Assembly (NCBI GenBank): GCA_937859005.1
Contig: CALLYR010000231.1
Location: 1 to 13,598, forward strand
Length of the DNA: 13,598 bases
Direction: 5' to 3'
Source: an uncultured Paracoccus sp.
GTDB taxonomy: Bacteria > Pseudomonadota > Alphaproteobacteria > Rhodobacterales > Rhodobacteraceae
In this document: one piece after another, positions 1-7,998 of the stretch
Position numbering within the stretch: position 1 is the stretch's first letter
Layout: every line of letters begins with the position of its first letter
Translations under genes and position numbers: made by a program
The notes under the pieces: generated by a model
Databases searched by the model: none
What the model saw: only the letters and a program-made list of their open reading frames with translations
Told to the model about the DNA's origin: nothing

Positions 1-1210
1 CTGAAGGAGCGCAGCCTGTTCCGCATCAACGTCGATCCGGCCGCGGGCGGCATCGACGCGACGCAGCCCTTTGCCGTCACCGTCACCGCCACGCGCGAGG
101 CTGCGGACGAGGAGGACGAGGACGAGGACGGGACCACCCTGACCCTGCCCATCACGGCCGAGGTCACGCTGCCCGCCGCCTTCCGCCAGGCCGCGCCCGC
201 GGCCGAGATCCCGCTGTGGCTGGAATTCTGGATGCAGAAGCGGCCGCATATCGCGGCCGTCGGCGTCATGCTGGGCATCCTGGGGCTGATCCTGTTCGGC
301 CAGGAATGGCTGGTCCGCCGCCCCGTCGTGTGGCAGCGGGTGCGGCTGATCTATCTGGCGGCGACGCTGGTGGTGCTGGGCTGGGGACTGGGGGCGCAGT
401 TGTCGGTGGTGCAGGTGGTGGCCTTCCTGCATGCGCTGCTGGCGGGATTCCGCTGGGAAACCTTCCTGGTCGCGCCGCTGATCTTCGTTCTGTGGTCGAC
501 GGTGGCGCTGGGGATGCTGTTCTGGGGCCGCGGCGTGTTCTGCGGCTGGCTGTGCCCCTTCGGCGCGCTGCAGGAGCTGACGAACACCGCCGCCAAGCGG
601 TTCGGGGTGCGCCAGATCGCGGTGCCGCAGGCGGTCCATGAACGGCTGTGGGTCATCAAGTACACGCTGTTCGTGGCGATCGTCGCGCTGTCCTTCTATT
701 CCATGGAATACGCGCTGATCCTGTCCGAGGCCGAGCCGTTCAAGACCGCGATCTCGATGCGGTTCATGCGCGCCTGGCCGTTCGTGCTGTATGCCGTGGC
801 GCTGCTGGCGGCGGGCCTGTTCATCGAGCGGTTCTTCTGCCGTTACGTCTGCCCGCTGGGCGCGGGGCTTGCGCTGCCGGCCAAGCTGAAAGTGTTTGAC
901 TGGCTCAAGCGCCGGCCCCAGTGCGGACGCGAATGCCGCCTGTGCGAGACCCGCTGCCCGATGGGCGCGATCGACCCCCTGGGGCGGATCAACCCCAATG
1001 AATGCGTGATGTGCCTGCGCTGCCAGATCATCATGAACGACGACAACACATGCCCGGTGCTGAAGCGCCGCGTCCGCGGCCCCGCCGCCGCCCGCGCCGC
1101 CGCCGGTGCCGCGCGCGCAGGTGCCGTCCGGGGCCCATGCCGCCGGTGTGGGCGATGCCGCGCCCACGCCTCAACCCCCTGCCTTTCAATCCCAGCAGGT
1201 GACACCATGA
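1..1210 (+). CDS. nirI: NosR/NirI-family membrane iron-sulfur flavoprotein, C-terminal part, apparent frameshift near the 3' end
   Basis: The gene is open from base 1, so the N-terminal half, including the periplasmic FMN-binding domain expected for this family, lies outside the window. Counting from base 1, residues 1-75 are soluble with an acidic run (residues 36-43). Hydrophobic helices then alternate with two CxxxCP motifs (C181/C185 and C280/C284). Two 4Fe-4S motifs follow: C308-x3-C312-x2-C315-x3-C319-P and C335-x2-C338-x2-C341-x9-C351-P. NosR and NirI proteins are thought to pass electrons across the membrane, for N2O reductase or for nir expression respectively. NirI is preferred because nnrS, an ApbE gene and nor follow, but NosR cannot be excluded. 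As written, this frame has no stop and runs in frame into nnrS, ending at 2403. The +2 frame instead gives a Pro/Ala-rich tail from about 1082 and a TGA at 1208-1210 that overlaps the nnrS ATG. I read this as a one-base insertion, mutation or sequencing error, near the CCCC at 1080-1083. The end at 1210 assumes that correction. Confidence 0.75.
1197..1202 (+). promoter_or_regulatory. Ribosome binding site of nnrS
   Basis: AGGTGA lies four bases before the ATG at 1207. It supports a separate nnrS start even though the upstream NirI-like frame is open through this point. It sits inside the end of the preceding gene, as expected for translational coupling. Confidence 0.65.
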
Positions 1211-2403
1211 CTCCCTCGATCATCTTCCGCGACGGCTGGCGCGTGTTCTTTCTGGCCGCCGGGCTTTACGCCGTCTTTGCCATGCTGGTCTGGCTGGTCT
1301 GGCTGGGCGTCCATGCCGCTGGCGGCATGATGGACGGACTGCCCTTCGCGCCCGCCCCGTATCTGTGGCACGCGCATGAGATGATCTTCGGCTTTGCCAC
1401 GGCGGCGCTGGGCGGGTTCTTCCTGACCGCGGTGCCGAACTGGACCGGGGCCAGGGCGGCGCCCACGCGGTTCATCGCGATCGTTGCCGGCCTGTGGCTG
1501 GCCGGGCGGATCGCCGTGTGGTTTTCCGGCGGCCTGCCCGCAATCCTGGTGGCGGCGATCGACCTGGCCTTCGTGCCCGTGCTGGCGGCCAAGATCCTGT
1601 CGCAGCTTCTGAAACGGCCGAAAGCCCAGAACATGATGTTCCTGGTGCTGCTGAGCCTCGTGTGGATTTCCAACCTGCTGGTGCATCTGGACTGGCTGGG
1701 CTGGGCCTCGACCGAACCACAGGGGCTGCGCGGGGGCTTGCTGGCGATCTGCGCGATGATCGCGGTGCTGGGGGGGCGGGTCACGCCCGCCTTTACCCGC
1801 AACGCGCTGCTGCGCGCCAACCCGGATGCCGCCCCCCCGGTGTCGCGCCAGCCGCTGGAGATCGCGGGCATTGTCCTGCCGATCCTGACCGCCGTGCTGG
1901 CGGTGGCCGGCGCGCCCGACCGGCTGACCGGCGCTGTCGCGGTGGGGGCGGGGCTGGCTGCGGCGGCGCGGCTTTCAGGCTGGCGCACGCGGGCGACGCT
2001 GGGCGATCCCATCGTCTGGGCGCTGCACGCGGGTTACGCGATGCTGGCCCTGGGGCTGGTCGTCTGGGGGCTGGCCGGTTTCGGCATCGGGTCCGAGGTC
2101 GGCGCGCTGCACATCCTGGGCATCGGCGCCATCGGCGGCATGACGCTGGCGGTGATGAGTCGCGCCAGCATCGGCCATTCGGGGCGTCCGCTGCAGGCGC
2201 CGGGTCCGGTTGCCCTGGCCTATACCCTGATGCCGGTGGCGGTCGGGCTGCGCTGGATGGCTTCGACCTGGCCCGGCAGCCTGTATTACATCGGCACGCT
2301 GGGCGCCGGTATGCTGTGGGTAACTGCCTTCACCCTTTATGTGATCGCGCTGTGGCCGATCTGGACGACGCCGCGGCCTGCGGCGCGCGGGGCTGCGGCA
2401 TGA
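1207..2403 (+). CDS. nnrS: NnrS family heme- and copper-containing membrane protein
   Basis: This encodes a 398-residue polytopic membrane protein with about 12 hydrophobic segments, the usual size for NnrS. Family hallmarks are visible: WHAHEM (H55, H57) followed by GFFLTAVPNWTG, GGRVTPAFTRN starting at residue 189, and SRASIGHSGRPL around residues 318-329 (H324). NnrS is known from Rhodobacter and Vibrio as a heme- and copper-containing inner-membrane protein that belongs to Nnr-type NO-responsive regulons and lessens nitrosative damage; its chemistry is unsettled. The start is the ATG after AGGTGA. Its first bases overlap the probable stop of the NirI-like gene (ATGA), and its own stop overlaps the ATG of the FMN transferase gene (ATGA at 2400-2403), so the three genes are probably translated in a coupled way. 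An in-frame fusion to the upstream gene is possible on the raw sequence but less likely. Confidence 0.9.
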   Translation: MTPSIIFRDGWRVFFLAAGLYAVFAMLVWLVWLGVHAAGGMMDGLPFAPAPYLWHAHEMIFGFATAALGGFFLTAVPNWTGARAAPTRFIAIVAGLWLAGRIAVWFSGGLPAILVAAIDLAFVPVLAAKILSQLLKRPKAQNMMFLVLLSLVWISNLLVHLDWLGWASTEPQGLRGGLLAICAMIAVLGGRVTPAFTRNALLRANPDAAPPVSRQPLEIAGIVLPILTAVLAVAGAPDRLTGAVAVGAGLAAAARLSGWRTRATLGDPIVWALHAGYAMLALGLVVWGLAGFGIGSEVGALHILGIGAIGGMTLAVMSRASIGHSGRPLQAPGPVALAYTLMPVAVGLRWMASTWPGSLYYIGTLGAGMLWVTAFTLYVIALWPIWTTPRPAARGAAA

Positions 2404-3248
2404 TCGCGCGCCGCCGCTTTCTGGCGCTGGCCGCCTGTGCGCTGGCCGTGCCTGCCGGCGCGGCCCTGCCGCCGGTGCAGTCCCATGTCTGGCAGGGCAC
2501 CGCGCTGGGTGCCGATGTCATGCTGCGGGTCGAAGGGGGCAGCGAACGCGCTGCCCGCGCCTTTTTCGCCGAATCGGCCCGTGCCCTGCGCGCGGTCGAG
2601 GACCGGTTCTCGCTGTTTCGCGGGTCGGATCTGATGCGGCTGAACGCGATGGGCCGTCTGCCCCACCCTTCGGCCGAGATGCTGGCGCTGCTGGAACTGG
2701 CCGGACAGGTCCACGACGCCACCGGCGGCGCCTTCGATCCCACGGTGCAGCCGCTGTGGCTGGCCCGGCGCGATGGCGGGGACGAATCCGCCGGCCGGAC
2801 ACTGACGGGCTGGGGGGATGTCCGAATCGCTCCTGACGAGATCCGCCTGATGCGGCCCGGCATGGCGCTGACCCTGAACGGCATCGCCCAGGGCCACGCC
2901 GCCGACCGGCTGGCCGGCATCGCCCGGACGCACGGGCTGGGACCGCGCGACTGGCGGGCGGCGGTCGTGGCACCCGACGGCCGGCGCCTGCGCGAACTGA
3001 CGCTGCGCCAGCGTGCGCTGGCCACATCGGCGCCTTTCGGCACCCGGATCGGGCCTGCAGGCGACCGGCCGCACATCCTGTCCCCCGACGGCGCCGCGCC
3101 GCGCTGGGGCGTGGTTTCGGTCAGTGCGCCCCATGCGGCGCTGGCCGATGCGCTGTCCACGGCCTTCTGCGTGATGGACCGCGCCGCCATCGACAGGGCG
3201 CTGGCGACGTTTTCCGGCGCACGGGTGGAATGCCTCTCGGCGCTGTGA
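2400..3248 (+). CDS. apbE: ApbE-family FAD:protein FMN transferase, NirX/NosX-like, short
   Basis: The product is a 282-residue periplasmic protein. ApbE-type enzymes transfer FMN from FAD to a threonine of target flavoproteins; NosX and NirX are the members linked to NosR and NirI, so the target is probably the protein encoded at the left edge. The N-terminus (ARRRFLAL, then an alanine-rich hydrophobic stretch to about residue 22) is a twin-arginine type signal. Family motifs are TGGAFDPTV (108-116), LNGIAQGHAADRL (159-171), ATSAPFGT (208-215), HILSP from H225, and ADALST (249-254) with the Asp and Thr expected to bind Mg2+. Only about 39 residues separate D169 from the ATS motif, and the usual GG(D/E) or MG(E) segment is not recognisable, so a short internal stretch seems to be missing. 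The start overlaps the nnrS stop as ATGA. The open frame extends further upstream, but that part is only nnrS read out of frame. Confidence 0.88.
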   Translation: MIARRRFLALAACALAVPAGAALPPVQSHVWQGTALGADVMLRVEGGSERAARAFFAESARALRAVEDRFSLFRGSDLMRLNAMGRLPHPSAEMLALLELAGQVHDATGGAFDPTVQPLWLARRDGGDESAGRTLTGWGDVRIAPDEIRLMRPGMALTLNGIAQGHAADRLAGIARTHGLGPRDWRAAVVAPDGRRLRELTLRQRALATSAPFGTRIGPAGDRPHILSPDGAAPRWGVVSVSAPHAALADALSTAFCVMDRAAIDRALATFSGARVECLSAL

Positions 3249-3278
3249 TAGCGTCACCGGGCCAGACAGGGACAGCCG

Positions 3279-3292
3279 TTAATCCGAGCCAA
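3279..3292 (+). promoter_or_regulatory. Possible degenerate second FNR/NNR-like site
   Basis: TTAA-N6-CCAA has the spacing of an FNR-type box but differs from TTGA-N6-TCAA at two of eight positions. It lies 25 bp (centre to centre) upstream of the better box, roughly two and a half helical turns. It could be a weak second site or chance. Confidence 0.2.
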
Positions 3293-3303
3293 GTTATCAA
3301 CCT

Positions 3304-3317
3304 TTGACTTTCGTTAA
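3304..3317 (+). promoter_or_regulatory. FNR/NNR box of the norCBQDEF promoter
   Basis: TTGACTTTCGTTAA matches the FNR-family consensus TTGA-N6-TCAA at seven of eight specified bases (TTAA instead of TCAA on the right). It is the best such site in the 133-bp gap between the FMN transferase gene and norC. If it acts as a class II site centred at -41.5, transcription would start near 3352, leaving a leader of about 30 bases. The expected -10 position (3340-3345, TAGGTC) is a poor match, as is common for activator-dependent promoters. The nnr gene at the far end of the operon encodes the likely activator. Confidence 0.75.
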
Positions 3318-3366
3318 GGTGGCCGGATTATCAGTGATCTAGGTCTCGGCGCACCTGAAACCGCTC

Positions 3367-3373
3367 GGAGGGA
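3367..3373 (+). promoter_or_regulatory. Ribosome binding site of norC
   Basis: GGAGGGA is a strong Shine-Dalgarno sequence eight bases before the ATG at 3382. It selects this start over the in-frame ATGs at codons 5 and 9. Confidence 0.7.
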
Positions 3374-3381
3374 CTGCCGCC

Positions 3382-3834
3382 ATGCGCGACGTCATGACCA
3401 AGAGCATGGCCCGCAACGTCTTCTATGGCGGGTCATTGTTCTTCATCGCCATTTTCGTGGCGTTGACGATTCACAGCCATCTTTATGCCCGCAACGTGTC
3501 CACGGACGAGTCGCTGCTGACCGAAAGCGTCGCGGCGGGCAAGCTGGTGTGGGAAAACAAGGCCTGCATCAACTGCCACACGCTGCTGGGCGAAGGCGCC
3601 TATTTCGCGCCCGAACTGGGCAACGTGATGAAGCGGTGGGGCGTGCAGGACGATCCCATGGCGGCGATGGACACGTTGAAGTCGTGGATGGATGCGATGC
3701 CCACGGGCATCGAGGGACGCCGGCAGATGCCGCAGTTCAACCTGACCGATGCCGAATACCGCGCATTGGCTGACTTCCTGTTGTTCGTGGGCACGGTCAA
3801 TACCCAGAACTGGCCGCCGAACGACGCGGGCTGA
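3382..3834 (+). CDS. norC: Nitric oxide reductase subunit C (membrane-anchored cytochrome c)
   Basis: NorC passes electrons from periplasmic cytochrome c or cupredoxin to NorB. The 150-residue product is full length. One N-terminal membrane anchor spans about residues 13-33 (FYGGSLFFIAIFVALTIHSH), followed by a periplasmic cytochrome c domain. The heme c motif is CINCH at 62-66, and the likely axial methionine is M116 in RQMPQF. The N-terminus MTKSMARNVFYGG is close to what I recall of Paracoccus NorC. It is the first gene of the nor operon, behind the FNR/NNR box, and norB follows after 15 bp. Confidence 0.97.
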   Translation: MRDVMTKSMARNVFYGGSLFFIAIFVALTIHSHLYARNVSTDESLLTESVAAGKLVWENKACINCHTLLGEGAYFAPELGNVMKRWGVQDDPMAAMDTLKSWMDAMPTGIEGRRQMPQFNLTDAEYRALADFLLFVGTVNTQNWPPNDAG

Positions 3835-3849
3835 GGAGAGCAGAACGCC

Positions 3850-5238
3850 ATGAAATACTATTCCCAACGCATCGCCTACGCCTATTTCGGCGTCGCGATG
3901 GCCTTGTTCGCGCTGCAGGTCATCTTTGGCCTGACCATGGGCTACATGTATGTCCAGCCGAACTTCCTGTCCGAACTCGCGCCTTTCAACATCGTGCGGA
4001 TGCTGCACACCAACGCGCTGATCGTCTGGCTGCTGCTGGGCTTCTTCGGTTCGGCCTATTTCCTGATCCCCGAGGAAGCCGAGCGCGAGATCCATTCGCC
4101 GATGCTCGCCTATCTGCAGCTGCTGATCCTGGTGGTGGGCACGCTGGGCGCGGTGCTGACCTATATCTTCAACTGGTTCAACGGGAACTATTTCCTGGGC
4201 ACCCAGGGCCGCGAGTTCCTTGAACAGCCCACCTGGGTCAAGGTCGGCATCGTCGTCGCCGCGCTGATCTTCCTCTTTAACGTCACGATGACGGTGCTGA
4301 AGGGGCGCAAGACCGCGATTTCCAACGTCCTGCTGCTGGGCCTGTGGGGGTTGGCGCTGCTGTTCCTGTTCGCCTTCTACAACCCGCACAACATCGTCCT
4401 GGACAAGCAGTACTGGTGGTGGGTCGTCCATCTGTGGGTGGAAGGCGTCTGGGAACTGATCATGGCCTCGATCCTGGCGTTCCTGATGCTGAAGCTGACG
4501 GGCGTCGACCGCGAGGTCGTTGAAAAGTGGCTCTATGTCATTGTCGCCACGGCGCTGTTCTCGGGCATCCTGGGGACCGGGCACCACTATTACTGGATCG
4601 GCCTGCCGGCCTACTGGCAGTGGATCGGCTCGATCTTCTCGAGCTTCGAGATCGTGCCCTTCTTCGCGATGATGGCCTTTGCCTTCGTGATGGTCTGGAA
4701 GGGCCGCCGCGATCACCCGAACAAGGCGGCGCTGCTGTGGTCGCTGGGCTGCACGGTGCTGGCGTTCTTCGGGGCGGGGGTGTGGGGCTTCCTGCACACG
4801 CTGCACGGGGTGAACTATTACACCCACGGCACCCAGATCACCGCGGCGCACGGCCACCTGGCCTTCTATGGCGCCTATGTCTGCCTGGTGCTGGCGATCG
4901 TGACCTATGCGATGCCGATCATGCGCAACCGCGACCCCTATAACCAGGTGCTGAACATGGGCGCATTCTGGCTGATGTCGGGCGGCATGCTGTTCATGAC
5001 CTTCACCCTGACCTTCGCGGGCACGGTGCAGACCCACCTGCAGCGGGTGAACGGCGAGGCGTTCATGGACGTGCAGGACCAGCTGGCCATCTTCTACTGG
5101 ATGCGCTTCGGGTCCGGGGTGGCCGTGGTGCTGGGCGCGCTGCTGTTCATCTATTCGGTCATGGTCCCGCGGCGCGAAGTCGTGATCCCCGGTCCCGTGC
5201 AGGTCCACAAGGACGGCCATATCGAGCCTGCGGAGTGA
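3850..5238 (+). CDS. norB: Nitric oxide reductase subunit B (catalytic, heme b/b3-FeB)
   Basis: NorB is the catalytic subunit that reduces two NO to N2O and water, a member of the heme-copper oxidase superfamily with a non-heme iron (FeB). The 462-residue, about 12-helix protein is full length. All expected ligands are at the positions known for the family: H53 and H336 for low-spin heme b, H334 for heme b3, and H194, H245 and H246 for FeB. The conserved glutamates E198 and E202 are present (HLWVEGVWE). The length and the C-terminal end fit the cytochrome c-dependent type; there is no qNor N-terminal extension. A GAGGAGAG ribosome binding site overlapping the norC stop precedes the ATG. The 3' end is followed at once by norQ. 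Confidence 0.98.
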   Translation: MKYYSQRIAYAYFGVAMALFALQVIFGLTMGYMYVQPNFLSELAPFNIVRMLHTNALIVWLLLGFFGSAYFLIPEEAEREIHSPMLAYLQLLILVVGTLGAVLTYIFNWFNGNYFLGTQGREFLEQPTWVKVGIVVAALIFLFNVTMTVLKGRKTAISNVLLLGLWGLALLFLFAFYNPHNIVLDKQYWWWVVHLWVEGVWELIMASILAFLMLKLTGVDREVVEKWLYVIVATALFSGILGTGHHYYWIGLPAYWQWIGSIFSSFEIVPFFAMMAFAFVMVWKGRRDHPNKAALLWSLGCTVLAFFGAGVWGFLHTLHGVNYYTHGTQITAAHGHLAFYGAYVCLVLAIVTYAMPIMRNRDPYNQVLNMGAFWLMSGGMLFMTFTLTFAGTVQTHLQRVNGEAFMDVQDQLAIFYWMRFGSGVAVVLGALLFIYSVMVPRREVVIPGPVQVHKDGHIEPAE

Positions 5239-5243
5239 GCGCG

Positions 5244-6047
5244 ATGAACGCACATACGAAAGTGGAGGGGGCGGATGCCCCCTTCTACCTGCCCCAGGGC
5301 GATGAGGTCGCCGTATTCGAGGCGGCGGCGAAGAACGATCTGCCGGTTCTGCTGAAAGGGCCGACGGGCTGTGGCAAGACCCGCTTCGTCACCCATATGG
5401 CCGCGCGGCTGGGGCGTCCCCTTTACACCGTCGCCTGCCATGACGATCTGTCCGCGGCCGACCTGATCGGGCGCTATCTGCTGAAGGGCGGCGAGACCGT
5501 CTGGGTCGATGGCCCGCTGACCCGCGCCGTCCGCGAGGGCGCGATCTGCTATCTCGACGAGGTGGTGGAGGCGCGCAAGGATGTGACCGTGGTCCTGCAT
5601 CCGCTGACCGACGACCGCCGCATCCTGCCCATCGACCGCACGGGCGAGGAACTGGAAGCCGCGCCTGGCTTCATGCTGGTGGCCAGCTATAACCCCGGAT
5701 ATCAGAACATCCTCAAGACGCTGAAGCCGTCCACCCGTCAGCGGTTCGTCGCGATGGAATTCGACTTTCCCGCCCCCGCGCAGGAAACCGCCATCGTGGC
5801 GCAGGAAAGCGGACTGGAGCAATCCCGTGCCGCCCTGCTGGTCCGTCTGGCCGGCAAGCTGCGCGCCCTGAAAGGGCAGGATCTCGAGGAAGGGGTTTCC
5901 ACCCGCCTGGTCGTCTATGCCGCGACCCTGATCGCGGGGGGGATGCCCATGAACCGCGCAATCACGGCGGCCATGATCGAGCCGCTGACCGACGACGCCG
6001 ACGTGAAGCGCGGGCTGGCCGATCTGGTCGTGGCGGTAACGGGCTGA
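5244..6047 (+). CDS. norQ: NorQ, MoxR-type AAA+ ATPase for NO reductase activation
   Basis: NorQ is a cytoplasmic AAA+ ATPase that works with the VWA protein NorD; in Paracoccus the pair is needed to make active NorCB, probably by inserting FeB. The 267-residue product has Walker A GPTGCGKT (39-46), Walker B ICYLDE (101-106), a sensor 1 asparagine in ASYNPGY (N150) and arginines in PSTRQRF (R165, R167). A GTG at 5235 inside the norB stop could add three residues, but the ATG at 5244 is preferred because GGAG (5232-5235) lies eight bases before it. Spacing to norB is 5 bp and to norD 4 bp. No sign of damage. Confidence 0.95.
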   Translation: MNAHTKVEGADAPFYLPQGDEVAVFEAAAKNDLPVLLKGPTGCGKTRFVTHMAARLGRPLYTVACHDDLSAADLIGRYLLKGGETVWVDGPLTRAVREGAICYLDEVVEARKDVTVVLHPLTDDRRILPIDRTGEELEAAPGFMLVASYNPGYQNILKTLKPSTRQRFVAMEFDFPAPAQETAIVAQESGLEQSRAALLVRLAGKLRALKGQDLEEGVSTRLVVYAATLIAGGMPMNRAITAAMIEPLTDDADVKRGLADLVVAVTG

Positions 6048-6051
6048 ACCG

Positions 6052-7998
6052 ATGTCGGCATGGCGCGAAATCGAACCGTGGGAGCCCGAGGAAACCGTCG
6101 GCAAGCTGTGGCACGGCTGGGCTTCGGGCTTCGACGCCCTGCCGGTGCACGAGGATGCCCGCGTCCATCTGACCGAGGTCGCCGGACGGCTGGCGGTGCT
6201 GTTCCGGGGACTGGGCGGCGATCACGCGGTCGAATTCCGCGCCAATGCCGACCGCATCAGCCGCCACCGCCTGTCCTGGCGCCGCCGCCTGGGAACCGAG
6301 GCCGAGGCGATTCCGCAGGCCAGCTTCGACGGCGGCATCCTGCGGATGCCCGCCTCGCTGGCCATCCTGCCCACGGCGGAAGCGAACGGGACGCTGTATC
6401 TGTGGCTGGCCGCCGCCGCCGCCCATGCCACAGGCGGCCGGGCCGAGGAAGACCCGCTGCGCCGCGATCTTGCGCGCCTGGTCGCCGCCGAGGCCACAGT
6501 GGCTGCGACGCTGGATTCCGCGCCCGGCATGACGGCGCTGTATCGCGAACTGGCCGCGCTTGCGCTTGCCGCGCGGCCGCTGTCGAAGCTGCCTCCTGAC
6601 GAGGCGGCGGTCGAAGCGCTGGCGCGTGCCCTGTTGGGCGATCCCGCGCCCCTGTCCCCGCGCGCCGCGCAGATGCAGGCGGCGGTTGAATCGGGCGATC
6701 TGTCGGCGTTCCGCGCCGCCCCCGGATACCGGCCCATGCGGCCTGTCGTGCTGTGGCCCGATCTGGAAGGCGCCGCCGCGTCAGACGCAACCAGGGTCGA
6801 GACGCGCGAGACCGAAGGCACCCCCGAGGAATCGCAGGCCGGCGAAAAGACCGTCCGTGCCCGCCGCCGCAAATCCGACGCCGCCGAGCGCCGCGACAGC
6901 CTGATCCTGCACAAGTTCGAGGCGATCCTGTCCTGGGCCGAGTTCCTGAACCTGAACCGCCGGGTCGAGGACGACGACGACGACAGCGCCCGCAAGGCGC
7001 TGGACGATCAGGAAGAACTGGGCCTGGGCCAGATCAGCAAGGCCCCCGCGACGCGACTGAAGCTGCATCTGGACCTTTCCCCCGAGGACGTGGACCGCGA
7101 GGCGATTTCCGGCGTCCATGTCTATCCCGAATGGGACGCGCGCACGAATGCCTATCTGCGCGACCATGTACGGGTGCTGGACAGCACGCCCGACCCGTCC
7201 GAGGCCGAGGAAGCCTCGCCCTTCGACGAGGCCGCGCGCCGCCGCATCCGTGCCGTCCGCCAGCGGTTCGAGGCGCTGCGCCCCGGCCGCGTCACCACCA
7301 CCGGCCACCGCGACGGGGACGAACTGGATCTGGAACTGACCGTGCGCTCGCAGGTCGGCATCATCACCAGCGGGCAGGGGTCGGACCGCATCTGGCGCCA
7401 GACCCGTCCCGAGGCGCGCGACCTGTCGGTGGCGATCCTGCTGGACGTTTCCCGGTCCACCGAAAGCGCCGTCACCGGCCGCGCCGTCATCGACATCGAA
7501 CGCGAGGCGCTGACCGCGCTGGCCTGGGGGCTGGACGCGCTGGGCGATGCGGTGTCGGTGCAGGCGTTTTCGTCGCTGAAGCGCGACCGGGTGTTCGTGC
7601 GCACCTGCAAACGCTTTGACGAGCCGATGAGCGCCGCGATCGAATCGCGCATCGCGGCGCTGCGGCCGAATTTCTATACCCGTCTGGGGGCGGGCATCCG
7701 GCATGTGTCCAAGGGACTGGCCAGTCAGGCGCGCAGGCGGCGCTTGCTTCTGGTCATCACCGACGGCAAGCCGAACGATCTTGACCATTACGAGGGCCGC
7801 CACGGGATCGAGGACAGCGCCATGGCCGTGCGCGAGGCGCGCCGCGCGGGCCACGCCGTCTTCGGCATCACCGTGGATCGCGACGGCAAGTCGTGGTTTC
7901 CGCGTATCTTCGGGCAGGGCGGCTATGCGCTGGTTCCCCATCCCGACAAGCTGCCCGAGGCGCTGCCGGCGATCTATCGGCAACTGGTGGGCGCATGA
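6052..7998 (+). CDS. norD: NorD, VWA-domain activator of NO reductase
   Basis: NorD is the partner of the NorQ ATPase and probably docks it onto NorB during FeB insertion. The 648-residue protein has no evident signal peptide or strong membrane segment. Its N-terminal two thirds are a helical Ala/Arg-rich region, followed by a charged linker with an acidic run near residues 306-311 (EDDDDD). The C-terminal von Willebrand factor A domain spans about residues 455-645. Its MIDAS metal site is intact: DVSRS (D465, S467, S469), a threonine in YTRLG (T543) and ITDG (D571). The NorQ-binding and metal-binding parts both look whole. The start is the ATG four bases after norQ. The stop overlaps the norE ATG (ATGA at 7995-7998). 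Confidence 0.95.
   Translation: MSAWREIEPWEPEETVGKLWHGWASGFDALPVHEDARVHLTEVAGRLAVLFRGLGGDHAVEFRANADRISRHRLSWRRRLGTEAEAIPQASFDGGILRMPASLAILPTAEANGTLYLWLAAAAAHATGGRAEEDPLRRDLARLVAAEATVAATLDSAPGMTALYRELAALALAARPLSKLPPDEAAVEALARALLGDPAPLSPRAAQMQAAVESGDLSAFRAAPGYRPMRPVVLWPDLEGAAASDATRVETRETEGTPEESQAGEKTVRARRRKSDAAERRDSLILHKFEAILSWAEFLNLNRRVEDDDDDSARKALDDQEELGLGQISKAPATRLKLHLDLSPEDVDREAISGVHVYPEWDARTNAYLRDHVRVLDSTPDPSEAEEASPFDEAARRRIRAVRQRFEALRPGRVTTTGHRDGDELDLELTVRSQVGIITSGQGSDRIWRQTRPEARDLSVAILLDVSRSTESAVTGRAVIDIEREALTALAWGLDALGDAVSVQAFSSLKRDRVFVRTCKRFDEPMSAAIESRIAALRPNFYTRLGAGIRHVSKGLASQARRRRLLLVITDGKPNDLDHYEGRHGIEDSAMAVREARRAGHAVFGITVDRDGKSWFPRIFGQGGYALVPHPDKLPEALPAIYRQLVGA

Noticed and set aside
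1494..2399. An N-terminal extension of 302 codons on the FMN transferase
   Set aside because: It is nnrS read in another frame, Arg/Gly-rich. The ATG at 2400 begins a good twin-arginine signal and overlaps the nnrS stop.
232..2403. A single 723-codon gene fusing the NirI-like C-terminus to NnrS
   Set aside because: The joining peptide is low-complexity Ala/Arg/Cys, nnrS has its own AGGTGA site and start, and the alternative frame ends in an exact ATGA overlap. Two genes with a frameshift explain the data better; the fusion is kept only as a finding.
3294..3302. DnaA-box-like TTATCAACC upstream of norC
   Set aside because: It matches TTATCCACA at seven of nine bases but stands alone, in a promoter, with no replication genes, AT-rich unwinding region or further boxes.
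3433..5253. 606-codon minus-strand open frame
   Set aside because: It lies exactly antisense to norC and norB, whose ligands and motifs are all intact. The His/Gln/Arg-rich translation is typical of the reverse of GC-rich genes.
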